Shown: positions 16,563 to 25,636 of the stretch, one piece after another
Numbering within the stretch: the first letter of the stretch is position 1
How the letters are laid out: each line of letters starts with the position of its first letter
DNA from: Candidatus Latescibacterota bacterium
GTDB taxonomy: Bacteria; Latescibacterota; UBA2968
Direction of reading: 5' to 3'
Assembly (NCBI GenBank): GCA_022823725.1
Contig: JAJEHL010000005.1
Span: forward strand, 42,648-106,647
DNA length: 64,000 nt
Program-made: the position numbers and the translations under genes
Notes under the pieces: model-generated
What the model saw: the letters and a program-made list of their open reading frames with translations, nothing else
The model's database searches: none
What the model was told of the DNA's origin: nothing

Positions 16563-18986
16563 ATGCGTTTTTGGGTATTATTTTTCACGCTGATAGCAGT
16601 TGTAATTTCCGATCATGTGTATGCACAGGGGACAGTGCAACAGGTGGTGGGTGATCTCGTCTATGTGGAAGGGCTTTCGGCTGATCTGGATGGCAAATTG
16701 CGGGTGGTGGGCGATGATGGTGCGGTTTTGCAGGTGATCAAGGTGTTGCCCAACGTGGTGGTTGCGCGCGTGGTGGAGGAGAATGGTTTGCCAGTAAAAT
16801 CTGGTGATCAAATTCAGGCGGATGATGGTACGCTTGCAGGATCACCGCGCAGGGTGGTGCATGCAACGCGGGTTGCCGAAGCACCGCGCATTGATGGGCG
16901 GTTGGACGATGCAGTCTGGCAACAGGCGCAGGCTGCGGAGGGTTTTGTCCAGCGCGATCCGAAATACTGGATGCCGATTACTGAGCGGACGGTTGTGAAA
17001 ATTATTTATGACAATAAAAAAATTTATTTTGGTTTTGAATGTTACGACAAAAATCCCGGTCTCATTGTGACCAATAATATGCGTCGAGACTCTCAGCTTT
17101 CTGGCGACGACAATATTCAGTTGTTGCTCGATCCGTTTAATGACAACCAGAATGGGGTTTTCTTTTTTGTCAATGCACTCGGCGCGCGGACCGATATGCT
17201 TTTGTCAAATGAAGGGCGAACGACGAATGAAGATTGGGATTGTATCTGGGAGGCGCGGTGTGTACGTCACGAGAGGGGCTGGACTGCCGAAATAGCGATT
17301 CCGTTTGATCAACTCCGTTTCAATCCGTCTGATGAGATGGAATGGGGGATTAACATGGGGCGTTATATCGGTCACAAGAACGAAGAGACCGCGTTTATTG
17401 TCGGGCGGCACACGCCTTCGCCCCGGCGGCGGTATCAGATGACAGATATGGGTGTGTTGCGCGGATTAAAGGCTGTCGAGAGAAAGCGACTTTTTCAGGT
17501 CAAGCCTTATGTGTTGCCGGGAACTTCGCGCAATTTTACAGGCGATGAGGGTGAAAATCGCACGTTTGAAGCGGGGGCAGATATGCGCTATGGCCTGACG
17601 TCCAATCTCGCGCTGGATGTGTCTTATAATACGGATTTTGCCCAGGTCGAAGCCGATCAAGAGCAGGTGAATTTGACTCAGTTTTCCCAGTTTTTTCCCG
17701 AAAAGCGCGAGTTTTTCCTGGAAGGAGCGCAATTATTTGATTTTGGCGAGGCCGCGTCAACTCGCGGCGGCGATGTACGACCGCCAACGCTGCTGTTTTA
17801 CAGCAGAAGAATCGGTCTGGATGGGGGGCGGCCCGTACCGATTCTCGCAGGGGGCAAATTGGCTGGCAAAGCCGGACGCACGAGCATTGGTGCGTTAAAT
17901 GTGCTGACGGATTCAGAGATGTTGGATACGCAGACGCTGCCGCGCAGAAATTTTTCCGTGTTGCGGATGAAACGCGATGTGCTCGCGCGGTCCAATGTGG
18001 GATTTATTTGGGTAAATAAACAAAGCGAGGTGTCCGATGGCGGGTGGGGCGACTACAATCGCGCAGGGGGGCTGGATTTCAGTTTTTCGCCTTCAACCGC
18101 GGTCAATGTGCAGGCGTTTTACGCGCGTACCTGGGATAAGGACTCAGAAGAAGTGGATGATGCGCGGTATCTTCGCTTTTCGTATAGCGGAACCAAATAC
18201 TCGGGTTCGGCAACTGTTCTGGATGTGGAAGATGATTTTGAGCCGGAGGCGGGATTTGTCAACCGTCGGCGCGGCATTCGGGGATTTCGGCGCTACAATG
18301 TCAATCTATCCTACTTGCCGCGTCCCAGGGTAGCCAATATCCGCAATTTGAGGTTCACGCCCGATATCCAGGTAATTGAAGACGACACAGGCGAGATACC
18401 GTTCCAGCGGTTCAGATTTGATGGCGTTCTCGCTCTTCAGACGGCTGACCGCTTTTTGGTGCGCATGGAGAGGACTCGCGATGTCGTCACGCGGCCTTTT
18501 AGACCGTCGCGCAAGCGGCCCGATGTCGCCATTCCGCCGGACAAATATACTTTTACATCGTTCAGGCTGGGACCGGATACGGCAAGTTATCGCAAATTGC
18601 AGTTGGATTTTGATTTTCTGGTCGGGACCTATTATACGGGACACCTGTATCGGGTAACCGCAGAGAATGCCTATCGGCCCAATGGGAGATTGGGTATTGA
18701 GCTGATTTACGATGGCAATTGGATTCGCTTACCCCAGGCTAATCTCAATATCCAGGCGTTGAGTACGCGGTTGATTTACTCGTTTACAACCGATTTCTTT
18801 TTTAAAGTTTTCGCACAGTGGAATAGTGACAGCGAATCCGTAGGCGCAAACTTTTTGCTCAATTACCGTTTTCGTCCGGGCAGCGATATTTTCTTTGTCT
18901 ATGATCACGGGTTTGGAACCGCTGGCGACTTGCACCAGACCGGCCGCGCGCTGCTGCTCAAGGTGTCGTATTTGATTGGGTTGTGA
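16563..18986 (+). CDS. Outer-membrane DUF5916 protein with CBM9-like domain
   Basis: 807 residues. The signal peptide ends near VYAQG (residue ~23). A small N-terminal domain (~25-90) precedes a carbohydrate-binding-family-9-like domain (~100-270), with IDGRLDDAVWQQA as its hallmark and ERTVVKIIYDNKKIYFGFEC after it. The rest is DUF5916-like, with FFPEKREFFLEGAQLFDFG and many alternating beta strands ending in an outer-membrane-like hydrophobic C-terminus (LLLKVSYLIGL). Members are found in FCB and related bacteria and are thought to be surface barrels; substrate unknown. The ATG at 16563 sits behind CAGGAGG. It may be co-transcribed with the amidase 43 bp upstream. Confidence 0.83.
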   Translation: MRFWVLFFTLIAVVISDHVYAQGTVQQVVGDLVYVEGLSADLDGKLRVVGDDGAVLQVIKVLPNVVVARVVEENGLPVKSGDQIQADDGTLAGSPRRVVHATRVAEAPRIDGRLDDAVWQQAQAAEGFVQRDPKYWMPITERTVVKIIYDNKKIYFGFECYDKNPGLIVTNNMRRDSQLSGDDNIQLLLDPFNDNQNGVFFFVNALGARTDMLLSNEGRTTNEDWDCIWEARCVRHERGWTAEIAIPFDQLRFNPSDEMEWGINMGRYIGHKNEETAFIVGRHTPSPRRRYQMTDMGVLRGLKAVERKRLFQVKPYVLPGTSRNFTGDEGENRTFEAGADMRYGLTSNLALDVSYNTDFAQVEADQEQVNLTQFSQFFPEKREFFLEGAQLFDFGEAASTRGGDVRPPTLLFYSRRIGLDGGRPVPILAGGKLAGKAGRTSIGALNVLTDSEMLDTQTLPRRNFSVLRMKRDVLARSNVGFIWVNKQSEVSDGGWGDYNRAGGLDFSFSPSTAVNVQAFYARTWDKDSEEVDDARYLRFSYSGTKYSGSATVLDVEDDFEPEAGFVNRRRGIRGFRRYNVNLSYLPRPRVANIRNLRFTPDIQVIEDDTGEIPFQRFRFDGVLALQTADRFLVRMERTRDVVTRPFRPSRKRPDVAIPPDKYTFTSFRLGPDTASYRKLQLDFDFLVGTYYTGHLYRVTAENAYRPNGRLGIELIYDGNWIRLPQANLNIQALSTRLIYSFTTDFFFKVFAQWNSDSESVGANFLLNYRFRPGSDIFFVYDHGFGTAGDLHQTGRALLLKVSYLIGL

Positions 18987-19076
18987 TAGGCTCTCTCTAT
19001 CAGACAAAATAGAGGGACAGAAATGTACAACCTATTATGCGTTCTGATTCTATCAGCTGTATATTTGAAAATAAAA

Positions 19077-19110
19077 AAGCACCCGGGTATCGTCCGGGTG
19101 CTTTCTGTTT
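19077..19110. terminator. Bidirectional intrinsic terminator
   Basis: AAGCACCCGG pairs with CCGGGTGCTT. An A-rich run lies on the left and TTCTGTTT on the right. It is placed between a plus-strand gene ending at 18986 and a minus-strand operon ending at 19186, so it can serve both. Confidence 0.8.
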
Positions 19111-19126
19111 GTTGAAAAAGGGTATT

Positions 19127-19145
19127 ATCTGCGTCTATCTGCGTA
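19127..19145 (-). repeat. Dispersed intergenic repeat (CGCAGATG-type), copy 2
   Basis: ATCTGCGTCTATCTGCGTA is the inverse orientation of the repeat at 3193 and 63847. It lies between the terminator and the 3' end of the PEGA gene. Confidence 0.6.
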
Positions 19146-19185
19146 AAACGCTCAAATTACTCGCGTTTTTTCTGCGGATGCATTC

Positions 19186-20886
19186 TCACAGCGCAAGGGC
19201 AACACCTATCCCAACGATGGGGATGAGCAGGTATTTGAGAATCCCACTGCGTTTGCCCTGGATGTTGCCGAGGATAGATGTTTCCAATTTTTTGTTCCCT
19301 GATTTGTAATACATGCATTCTGCACCAGGAGTCGCGGCAATGGCAGTGACCCCGGGCCAGACGGGTTTGATGCTGCCTGTGGGATAGAGAATGATATTTT
19401 CGCGATGGCGTTTGTAATCGCCCATTTTGACCAGAAGCGCATATTCTCGACCAAAAGTAACTTGATCTCGTTGAACAACAGGACCGAGTTCGTCCCCGAT
19501 TACAGCTTGCAAGAGAACCGTATCCGACCTGGTTTTAGCGGTGGGCAACCACAGGCTGACACGCGGTGATATAGGTAGAAAAGCGGGAGTATCTGATACG
19601 CGGAATGAAATGGGAATGGCCATATTCTGCGTATCCTTGAGCCTGTAGTGGCCTTTGGGTAGGGTGAGGGAAAACTCTTGCTCCTGATTGGCGATATTCT
19701 CGTTCAAGATGTGTTCGGCAAGGGTAGTGAGGCTATCGTACATGGCCTGTTCTTGTGGTGATGTGGCCGGGGGCATGGGTGCTTCTCGTGTGAAGCGCAC
19801 CTGTTCAAAGCGCAGGGTGTTGAGGGGCGTGTTGCGAATGGCGAGATAGGCCGCATTCACGTTGACATCTAATCGACCGAGACGCGTGTGCCAGTGTTCG
19901 GCAAAGCGCGTGAGATCGCCCAGGCGGGACTCGCTTTCCCCTGGCAGGGGATTGGGTTCTTGTTCGATGGGAAAGGGAGAACGTTCACGGGCTTCTTCAA
20001 AGAGTACCTGCGCTTCTGAGAAGCGGCGGTATTTGCCGAGTACAATGCCGCGATACACGTCAATTTGCGACAGCGCACGGAGCAGGCCGCGTTCGCTTTT
20101 TCCCATAAGACGCATCGTGCGTTCTAATTCGCGCGTCTGGTGGCTATAGTATTTCAGATCTTCGATAAAAGGCGTCAAGCGCGGATCGCTGAGGCGGATA
20201 GACGCATTGGTTTCAACCGCGGGTGCTGTTTCGCCAATGGCCAGGGCAGCGGCGAGGAGTTGCGCGCTTTCGGCGAGGTATTGGTCTGCGATATCCACAA
20301 GACCGGGTATAGACAATCCCGTGAGCGGTATCGGATTGCGGGTAAGCCTAATTTCTATGAGTTTGCCGCGCGGGGGCAGAAAGAGGTCTCGTTCGATGAG
20401 GTTAAAGCCGGGTTTGCTGATTTCGAGGCGGTATTTGCCCACAAAGAGGTCCGACTGATATGCCACATCGCCGCGTTCGATGTTGATAAACCCGGTGAAG
20501 GTCGTGTCTTGATCTGCAAATCGAAGGTGGATTTCTGCACCTAAGGCCGCGAGTTGATCTGATCGAATCTCCAGATGCGCTTTCTGGCGTATGAGCGCAA
20601 TATGCACCGTATCTGCCAAAACGGTTGTCGTAAATGTGCGCGTGTAGGGCTGGTAGCCGTGTGCATACGCTTGAATTTTATCGCCAATGTCCAGTAACTT
20701 TTCTGTGGCAAATGGCGTATGACCCGCTTCCTGTCCGTTGATGAAGACCTGGGCACCTGTGGGTTCTGAGCGGATGTGAATTTTTGTCTTGAGAAACATT
20801 CTCGGCAAAGGCTCTGTTTCTTGAGCCTGGATATGGAGCGGTGTGGTCAGCAGGATGCAAAATAAAATGAATCGCAGTGTGTTCAT
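19186..20886 (-). CDS. PEGA-domain periplasmic protein with C-terminal membrane segment (ExbBD-like operon, gene 5)
   Basis: 566 residues. A signal peptide covers ~1-22 (MNTLRFILFCILLTTPLHIQ). A PEGA domain follows at ~37-85 (IRSEPTGAQVFINGQEAGHT), with a second PEGA-like beta domain (~95-175, LEISKPGFNLIERDLFLP). Next come a helical region, another beta-rich part, and a final hydrophobic segment (ILKYLLIPIVGIGVALAL) that could anchor the protein by its C-terminus. PEGA domains are usually surface or envelope beta modules. The frame is open to 21228, but translation should begin at the ATG 20884-20886, which overlaps the upstream TGA as ATGA, implying translational coupling to the TPR gene. 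No enzymatic motif is seen. Confidence 0.75.
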   Translation of the reverse strand: MNTLRFILFCILLTTPLHIQAQETEPLPRMFLKTKIHIRSEPTGAQVFINGQEAGHTPFATEKLLDIGDKIQAYAHGYQPYTRTFTTTVLADTVHIALIRQKAHLEIRSDQLAALGAEIHLRFADQDTTFTGFINIERGDVAYQSDLFVGKYRLEISKPGFNLIERDLFLPPRGKLIEIRLTRNPIPLTGLSIPGLVDIADQYLAESAQLLAAALAIGETAPAVETNASIRLSDPRLTPFIEDLKYYSHQTRELERTMRLMGKSERGLLRALSQIDVYRGIVLGKYRRFSEAQVLFEEARERSPFPIEQEPNPLPGESESRLGDLTRFAEHWHTRLGRLDVNVNAAYLAIRNTPLNTLRFEQVRFTREAPMPPATSPQEQAMYDSLTTLAEHILNENIANQEQEFSLTLPKGHYRLKDTQNMAIPISFRVSDTPAFLPISPRVSLWLPTAKTRSDTVLLQAVIGDELGPVVQRDQVTFGREYALLVKMGDYKRHRENIILYPTGSIKPVWPGVTAIAATPGAECMYYKSGNKKLETSILGNIQGKRSGILKYLLIPIVGIGVALAL

Positions 20887-22259
20887 GGGGAGGTATCCTG
20901 TTTTTTGCTGAGTAGCGCGCTGCTGTGCTTTTCTTCGAGTTGACGCGCTTGCACATAGTTGCCCTGACTTTTGGCAATCCGATGAAATTCTTCCCAGTAG
21001 CGTTCTGGCGAGATGCGATAGGCCATCTCCGCGGCCTGGTATGCTTTTGCACCCACATTTTGCAGATCGGAGTTGAAATAGGCAATAGCCAGGGTGATCA
21101 GGGCTTCGCCGCGGTCTTGCCAGCCAAAGGAGGTTACAGGATAAATGGTAGAGATGGCCTCGCGGTACGCGCCTTCTTTGAGTTTTACGCTCGCCAAACT
21201 GAGTGAAAGCCCACCGTAGGTATCGCACACTCTCGGTTCGTATTGGTTGTGCGCGTATGCGTATTTGGCATATTCAACGGCTTTGGGCAAGTCGTCCCGG
21301 TAAGCGGTGAAGGCCATGTCGAGATAGAGGGCGGCGCGAGAGGTGTCGGATCTCGCATAGACCAGAGCGCGTTGCATGGCGTGGATTGCGCGGTTGGCTT
21401 CTTCTTCCTTGCTGTGGCGCAATCCCTTGAGGCGGTAGATGGCACAGCGCATGTTATAGCCGCCGTCAAAGCGCGCGGCAGCGAGCACTTGATTGAACCA
21501 GTCGGGGTTGTCGCCCAAAACGCCACGGGAAGATGCGGCGGCAATTTTTGGGATGTAAAAATCGGGTTCTATGCCTTCAAAATTCGCCTGCCCGGCGGTT
21601 TCGATCAGGTTCAGACTGTTTTCGATATAGACGCTTAAATAAGCCTGGAGGGTATCGCTCATGCTGCTGCGTTGCGGCGCGGCATAGACAATTTCCTTTT
21701 GCGTTCTGCCAAGAATCGCCATCCAAATGTCTCGCAGACCATCCTCTGCGAGATGCCATATCCGGTGCAGGGAGTCAATCGTTGCGGGTTGAAAGCGCGT
21801 GGGTATCCAGGTGCTGTCTCGCAATACTGGCGGGGGCAAATCCAGCGGCAGGGGTTGGCGGTTGTTTTCGCGGTCAAGCACGAAGTTGGCACGCGCCATC
21901 GCGTATTTGACGGTGAGCCGTCCCAATTCGTAGCGCACATCGGGGTCTTGCTCGCGGTCGAGTGCGGTGCGGTAGGCGTCGGCACTTTTTCTGAGCAAGT
22001 CCAATCGGTTGGGCGCGTCCTGCCCCGTGTCGTAGGCGCGCTCGCCTGCCGTGCCCAGCCAGATATAATAGGCACTGGTAAAGATGAGGGCATGGTTACA
22101 CGCGCGCTCGAAATGTGCGACGGCTTCGATATATCGCCCGGCCTCATAAGCACTGCGGCCCTGCTCAAAAGCCTGATAGGCGAGGGCGTCGTCCTTTTCT
22201 TGGGCAAGGGCAAGGGACGGTAAAATCAAAAAGATGAGGATAAAGGTTATTTTTTTCAT
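20883..22259 (-). CDS. TPR-like periplasmic protein (ExbBD-like operon, gene 4)
   Basis: 458 residues from ATG 22259. A GTG at 22271 that overlaps the upstream stop as GTGA is an alternative start. The signal peptide is MKKITFILIFLILPSLALAQ. TPR-like helix pairs are evident at the N-terminus (YQAFEQGRSAYEAGRYIEAV) and in the C-terminal half (ALYLDMAFTAYRDDLPKAVE, ALITLAIAYFNSDLQNVGAK). It is probably a periplasmic scaffold. It is co-transcribed with and overlaps both neighbours. No catalytic residues are recognised. Confidence 0.75.
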   Translation of the reverse strand: MKKITFILIFLILPSLALAQEKDDALAYQAFEQGRSAYEAGRYIEAVAHFERACNHALIFTSAYYIWLGTAGERAYDTGQDAPNRLDLLRKSADAYRTALDREQDPDVRYELGRLTVKYAMARANFVLDRENNRQPLPLDLPPPVLRDSTWIPTRFQPATIDSLHRIWHLAEDGLRDIWMAILGRTQKEIVYAAPQRSSMSDTLQAYLSVYIENSLNLIETAGQANFEGIEPDFYIPKIAAASSRGVLGDNPDWFNQVLAAARFDGGYNMRCAIYRLKGLRHSKEEEANRAIHAMQRALVYARSDTSRAALYLDMAFTAYRDDLPKAVEYAKYAYAHNQYEPRVCDTYGGLSLSLASVKLKEGAYREAISTIYPVTSFGWQDRGEALITLAIAYFNSDLQNVGAKAYQAAEMAYRISPERYWEEFHRIAKSQGNYVQARQLEEKHSSALLSKKQDTSP

Positions 22260-22267
22260 AGGCGATC

Positions 22268-23635
22268 TCACGGATTGCTCAAGAAGCGGTTGAGGAAGTG
22301 AATGCCCCGGCGCACTTCGGTTTCGATGTGAAGGGCTTTGTCTATGCCCGAGCGTGCAAAAATCTGAATATCGTCGAGTTGGCCCAGTCGAAATGTGAGG
22401 ATAAATGCGACGCCATCGGCAAAGTGTATGCTGGCTTTGTCCGGGGCTAATGTGAGTTGAGCATTTTCATAAGTTCTGTTTTGTGGCGTTTTCAGCCGAG
22501 AGAGTGCGCGTTGGATGCGGGTCAAGCGCACGAGTTCTGCAGAGAGACCAGCCGATGCGTGAAAGCTGGAAAAACCAATGCGTCCCGCTGGCCGGTAGCC
22601 TTTGAGGTCGGTGGTTTCCGCTTGTTGATCGGGCTGATCTTTACCCGCGCGCGCGCCAGTTGATGGCAATGTGGCAGGGACGTGCGCTGGCATACTCATA
22701 GTGGCGCGAGCGACATGGACTTCTGGCCGGGAGCCAAAAAACGACGAGGGGTTTGAATTTCTGTCCATATTGGGTGCCGAGACACGGGGCGGTGTTTTTA
22801 ATCCACCGAGTGAGGGTCTGTCGAGTTGGCGCGGAATATCGGGCAAAGAAGATGCAAGTGCCAATTTCGGTTTGTCCGGCAACGCGATTTTTGGACGAGG
22901 CGCTGGCTTTGGGGCAGCCTGCACCCGGGGTTCTGGTTCTGATTTTGTTATGCTGTCTTCCTCGCGTGTATTTTGGTTCATGTCAAAGATGCCCTGCGCA
23001 CTTACGAGCATTTCTTCAAAATTTGTGACAATGGCTTTGAATGCCCGCCCGCCCTGGGGAGGGCTGAGTGCCAATAGCAAGACGACGCCCAGAGCAAACG
23101 CACCGGCCAATGCGGGTAAAAAGCGTTGTTGTGTGTGTTGAATAGGGGCATTTGGTAAGTGGATGGACTGTGGTTGGGAAACTATCGCCTGGTCAGGAAC
23201 AAGGGCGATGGCGATTTCTATTTCATGCCGGCGATTGGGGAAGTCCGCCCAGAGTTTGGAAAGCCCCAGATAGTTCTGTTTCGCTACAAGCGCGCATGCT
23301 TCGTGAAAGATGTGGCCCTTGTAGAAGAGATTGATGATTTCGCGTGAGGGCAATTTGAAATGGCTCGATGGAGAAATCTGCCCTATGCGCTCCTCAAAGC
23401 TGTCGGTTTCTACTGGGGGGACATACCCCAGGTCACGCAACTGTTTGAAGAGGTGTTCGATGGCCTGGTGATAGTCGCTTGTAAAGTCTTCGGACGTGGG
23501 ATAATTACATGCCCGACGTGCCTCAGATAGGTTGCGAGCGCGCAGTATGGCGGATAATACGCCAAAGAATTTGGGGTGATCCCGTCGCATGCTTTCAGCA
23601 GCACTCTGGATCAAATTTTTTTCACGGGGAGACAT
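22268..23635 (-). CDS. TonB-like single-pass membrane protein with cytoplasmic domain (ExbBD-like operon, gene 3)
   Basis: 455 residues that I cannot match to a named family. Residues ~1-165 are soluble and helical. One transmembrane segment lies at ~173-191 (LPALAGAFALGVVLLLALS). A Pro/Ser/Lys-rich linker runs through ~225-350 (EPEPRVQAAPKPAPRPKIAL). A compact C-terminal domain occupies ~375-455 (SAELVRLTRIQRALSRL, ASIHFADGVAFILTF). Membrane anchor, Pro-rich periplasmic spacer and small C-terminal domain is the architecture of TonB/TolA, and it follows ExbB- and ExbD-like genes. However, the large cytoplasmic N-terminal domain is not usual for TonB and no TonB signature is seen. TonB-like is therefore an architectural inference. 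Confidence 0.6.
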   Translation of the reverse strand: MSPREKNLIQSAAESMRRDHPKFFGVLSAILRARNLSEARRACNYPTSEDFTSDYHQAIEHLFKQLRDLGYVPPVETDSFEERIGQISPSSHFKLPSREIINLFYKGHIFHEACALVAKQNYLGLSKLWADFPNRRHEIEIAIALVPDQAIVSQPQSIHLPNAPIQHTQQRFLPALAGAFALGVVLLLALSPPQGGRAFKAIVTNFEEMLVSAQGIFDMNQNTREEDSITKSEPEPRVQAAPKPAPRPKIALPDKPKLALASSLPDIPRQLDRPSLGGLKTPPRVSAPNMDRNSNPSSFFGSRPEVHVARATMSMPAHVPATLPSTGARAGKDQPDQQAETTDLKGYRPAGRIGFSSFHASAGLSAELVRLTRIQRALSRLKTPQNRTYENAQLTLAPDKASIHFADGVAFILTFRLGQLDDIQIFARSGIDKALHIETEVRRGIHFLNRFLSNP

Positions 23636-23643
23636 ATTCTATT

Positions 23644-24174
23644 TTACAACTTTCTTTTTTGACTTTCAAGCCCCCATTGTACGGTCTTAAATCCACTGTT
23701 GTTGAGGGCGTCGTACACGCCAACGGTGTAAGTCACGGTTGCATCGCGTTCAAAATAGAGGCGCACCAAAATGTCATTGGGCGCAAATCCATGTTGTGCC
23801 TGTAGTGCGAGTAAAGCTTTTTTTACGGACAAAAATACAGCGCGTTCAATGCCGACCTGGTCGTTGTCTGCGCGGTCTTGAAAGACCATGTGTTCTTCGG
23901 TGGCAACACCGCCTTTGTCAAATTGGACATAGGATTTACCGATGATGATCTGTAAAAACCGTTCATCTGTAGGGTGAGGGGCAGAGCCTTTTTCATCGGG
24001 TGCTTTGATAAAATTGAGTTTTTGTGCGTGAACAAAGCGGTTGTGCAAATTGGCGAGATGGGTTTGCCACACATTTTGGATAATAAAGAATGTAAGCAAT
24101 AAAAACAAGACATCAATAAACCCTTCGCCCGTGTCTAAAAGTGCTGATAGAGGTCGCCTGTTGCGATGTCTCAC
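23644..24174 (-). CDS. ExbD/TolR-like proton-channel partner (operon gene 2)
   Basis: 176 residues. The short cytoplasmic N-terminus leads into one membrane helix, GEGFIDVLFLLLTFFIIQN (~17-34). Its Asp21 occupies the place of the proton-carrying Asp in ExbD/TolR (consensus FIDvmlvLLiiF). The periplasmic part (~40-176) ends in a beta/alpha domain (DILVRLYFERDATVTYTVG) like the ExbD periplasmic domain, with an extra insertion around 55-110. The start is GTG at 24174, 1 bp after the ExbB-like stop, with AGGAG overlapping the end of that gene. It is probably part of a proton-motive-force-driven complex. Confidence 0.8.
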   Translation of the reverse strand: MRHRNRRPLSALLDTGEGFIDVLFLLLTFFIIQNVWQTHLANLHNRFVHAQKLNFIKAPDEKGSAPHPTDERFLQIIIGKSYVQFDKGGVATEEHMVFQDRADNDQVGIERAVFLSVKKALLALQAQHGFAPNDILVRLYFERDATVTYTVGVYDALNNSGFKTVQWGLESQKRKL

Positions 24175-24175
24175 G

Positions 24176-25450
24176 TCAATCTCCTATTCCTTCCCTCTTA
24201 CCTGTATCTATCTGATAAAAGTGCTGAATCAGGTTGAGCATGCGCGCCCGATGTTGCAGACTGCGGGCTTTGGTTTTTCGTATGAGGATCATGGATAGAA
24301 TCCGTCCGAGAAATCCAATGGCTGTGGTTACAAGAGCAAAGTTGATATAATGTGCCATTTTGAGCTGGGTTTGGGCGGGGCCTTCGCCGACTTTCATGGT
24401 GTCTTCTAAAATTTTGAAGGCGTCTATCATGCCAATCACCGTGCCCAAAAGGCCCATAGAGAGTGATAGAAGCCCCAACATGCCAAATCCTTCGGACAGG
24501 CGATCTTCAATTTCATCGAAGAGAAGATAGATTTTGTCGGTGCATCGCTCGACCAATCGGGCCTGGTCAGAGGCAATTTCAGATTCGACAGATGTGAGAA
24601 TAGCATAGAGTTCTGTGTTTTCAGACAGGGCGTAATCGGCGTTGTATTGACCGCCCCATAGCAAGTTAATGCCCTCCTCCTGAACAATTTGCGCGTCGGA
24701 ATTCGTAAAGAAGCGGTCGGGTGATAAGTCGTGGGACAAGACCTGGGCATAGCGCACAACCATATAAAAGGGCAAGGCGATCAGAAGCAGAATTAAAACT
24801 GTAGAAAGTGGACCGCTGATGTTGGAGATATAGCGCCCAATGGATTCGGCCAAATCACCGCCGCGAACAACCGTGGGTACGGCATTGTCGGCTGCAAACG
24901 CGATTTGGATGTCCTCAAACTTGTATTCGACCATCTGCGTATTGGGCGCAATGGGACCATCAGCTATCTGATCAAAGTCCATCGCATAGTTCCGGTTGTT
25001 GTGTCGAAAGCTCAAATCGTCAATCACGGCACTGTGGCTGGCATTGCGCGTGCGAATGACGAGGCTGTCGATGGGCAGGTCGGGTATTGCGATCCATTCT
25101 CTCTGTGTACTGGTGTAATAGGTCGAATCACGTCCCTGTGTGTGTACGATCACGGCGATGGGTAAAAAGCGATCTACATTCTTGAAGCGGATGTCCGTGA
25201 CTGCAATTTTTTGGTCGGGATTGTCGGGTTGTTGGAATGTGACGGTAAGTGCCTTCCAAAAAGTTCCCCCCTGAAGGACTTGCCCTCCTTGCAGCCCAGT
25301 GATAGCTCCATCGAGCCAGATTGCCGCTTTTGTGCAGATATAGAGGCCAATAAAAAGAGTCGCGAGATAGAGTGCTACCTGGGCAATGGGACTCTTTTTT
25401 AGAATAGGATGATTTAGAATTTGTGCCATGTATTCTCGATAATTAGGCAT
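24176..25450 (-). CDS. MotA/TolQ/ExbB-family proton channel with large periplasmic domain (operon gene 1)
   Basis: 424 residues from ATG 25450; GTG 25468 and ATG 25429 are alternatives. Predicted layout: membrane helix ~20-45, a ~165-residue extracytoplasmic beta-rich domain, helix ~212-235 (PLSTVLILLLIALPFYMVV), and a cytoplasmic loop. A helical hairpin follows with the family signature GLLSLSMGLLGTVIGMIDAF (~325-345) and INFALVTTAIGFLGRILSM (~365-385). The last two helices match the ExbB/TolQ/MotA core. Standard ExbB has three helices and no such domain, so this is an N-terminally extended variant. It is the first gene of the operon; no confident promoter was found in the ~170 bp upstream. 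Confidence 0.8.
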   Translation of the reverse strand: MPNYREYMAQILNHPILKKSPIAQVALYLATLFIGLYICTKAAIWLDGAITGLQGGQVLQGGTFWKALTVTFQQPDNPDQKIAVTDIRFKNVDRFLPIAVIVHTQGRDSTYYTSTQREWIAIPDLPIDSLVIRTRNASHSAVIDDLSFRHNNRNYAMDFDQIADGPIAPNTQMVEYKFEDIQIAFAADNAVPTVVRGGDLAESIGRYISNISGPLSTVLILLLIALPFYMVVRYAQVLSHDLSPDRFFTNSDAQIVQEEGINLLWGGQYNADYALSENTELYAILTSVESEIASDQARLVERCTDKIYLLFDEIEDRLSEGFGMLGLLSLSMGLLGTVIGMIDAFKILEDTMKVGEGPAQTQLKMAHYINFALVTTAIGFLGRILSMILIRKTKARSLQHRARMLNLIQHFYQIDTGKREGIGD

Positions 25451-25570
25451 GCAATAAGGAGTCTCCACGTAGTATTAAAGACTAATTTGCAAAAGTTAAG
25501 GCTTTATCCCGAAATTATCCACCAAAACTTTTAACCATACGGGGTGAAATTGATTCGGTTCTGACAACTA

Positions 25571-25621
25571 AAAGAAGCCCCGTCTGAAATCGCTTGCACG
25601 ATCTCGGATAGGGCTTTTTTT
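25571..25621. terminator. Terminator-like hairpin between operon and cupin gene
   Basis: AAGCCCC...GGGCTTTTTTTA encloses an imperfect stem (TCTGAAATCG with CGATCTCGGA). The U-run is on the plus strand. On the minus strand the stem is followed by TTCTTTTAG, which would serve the cupin gene that ends at 25637. Confidence 0.6.
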
Positions 25622-25636
25622 ATACGCATCATTTTT

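Noticed and set aside
20887..21228. N-terminal extension of the PEGA protein to 21228
   Set aside because: It overlaps the TPR gene in another frame and has no signal peptide; the ATGA-overlap start at 20886 begins a clear signal peptide.
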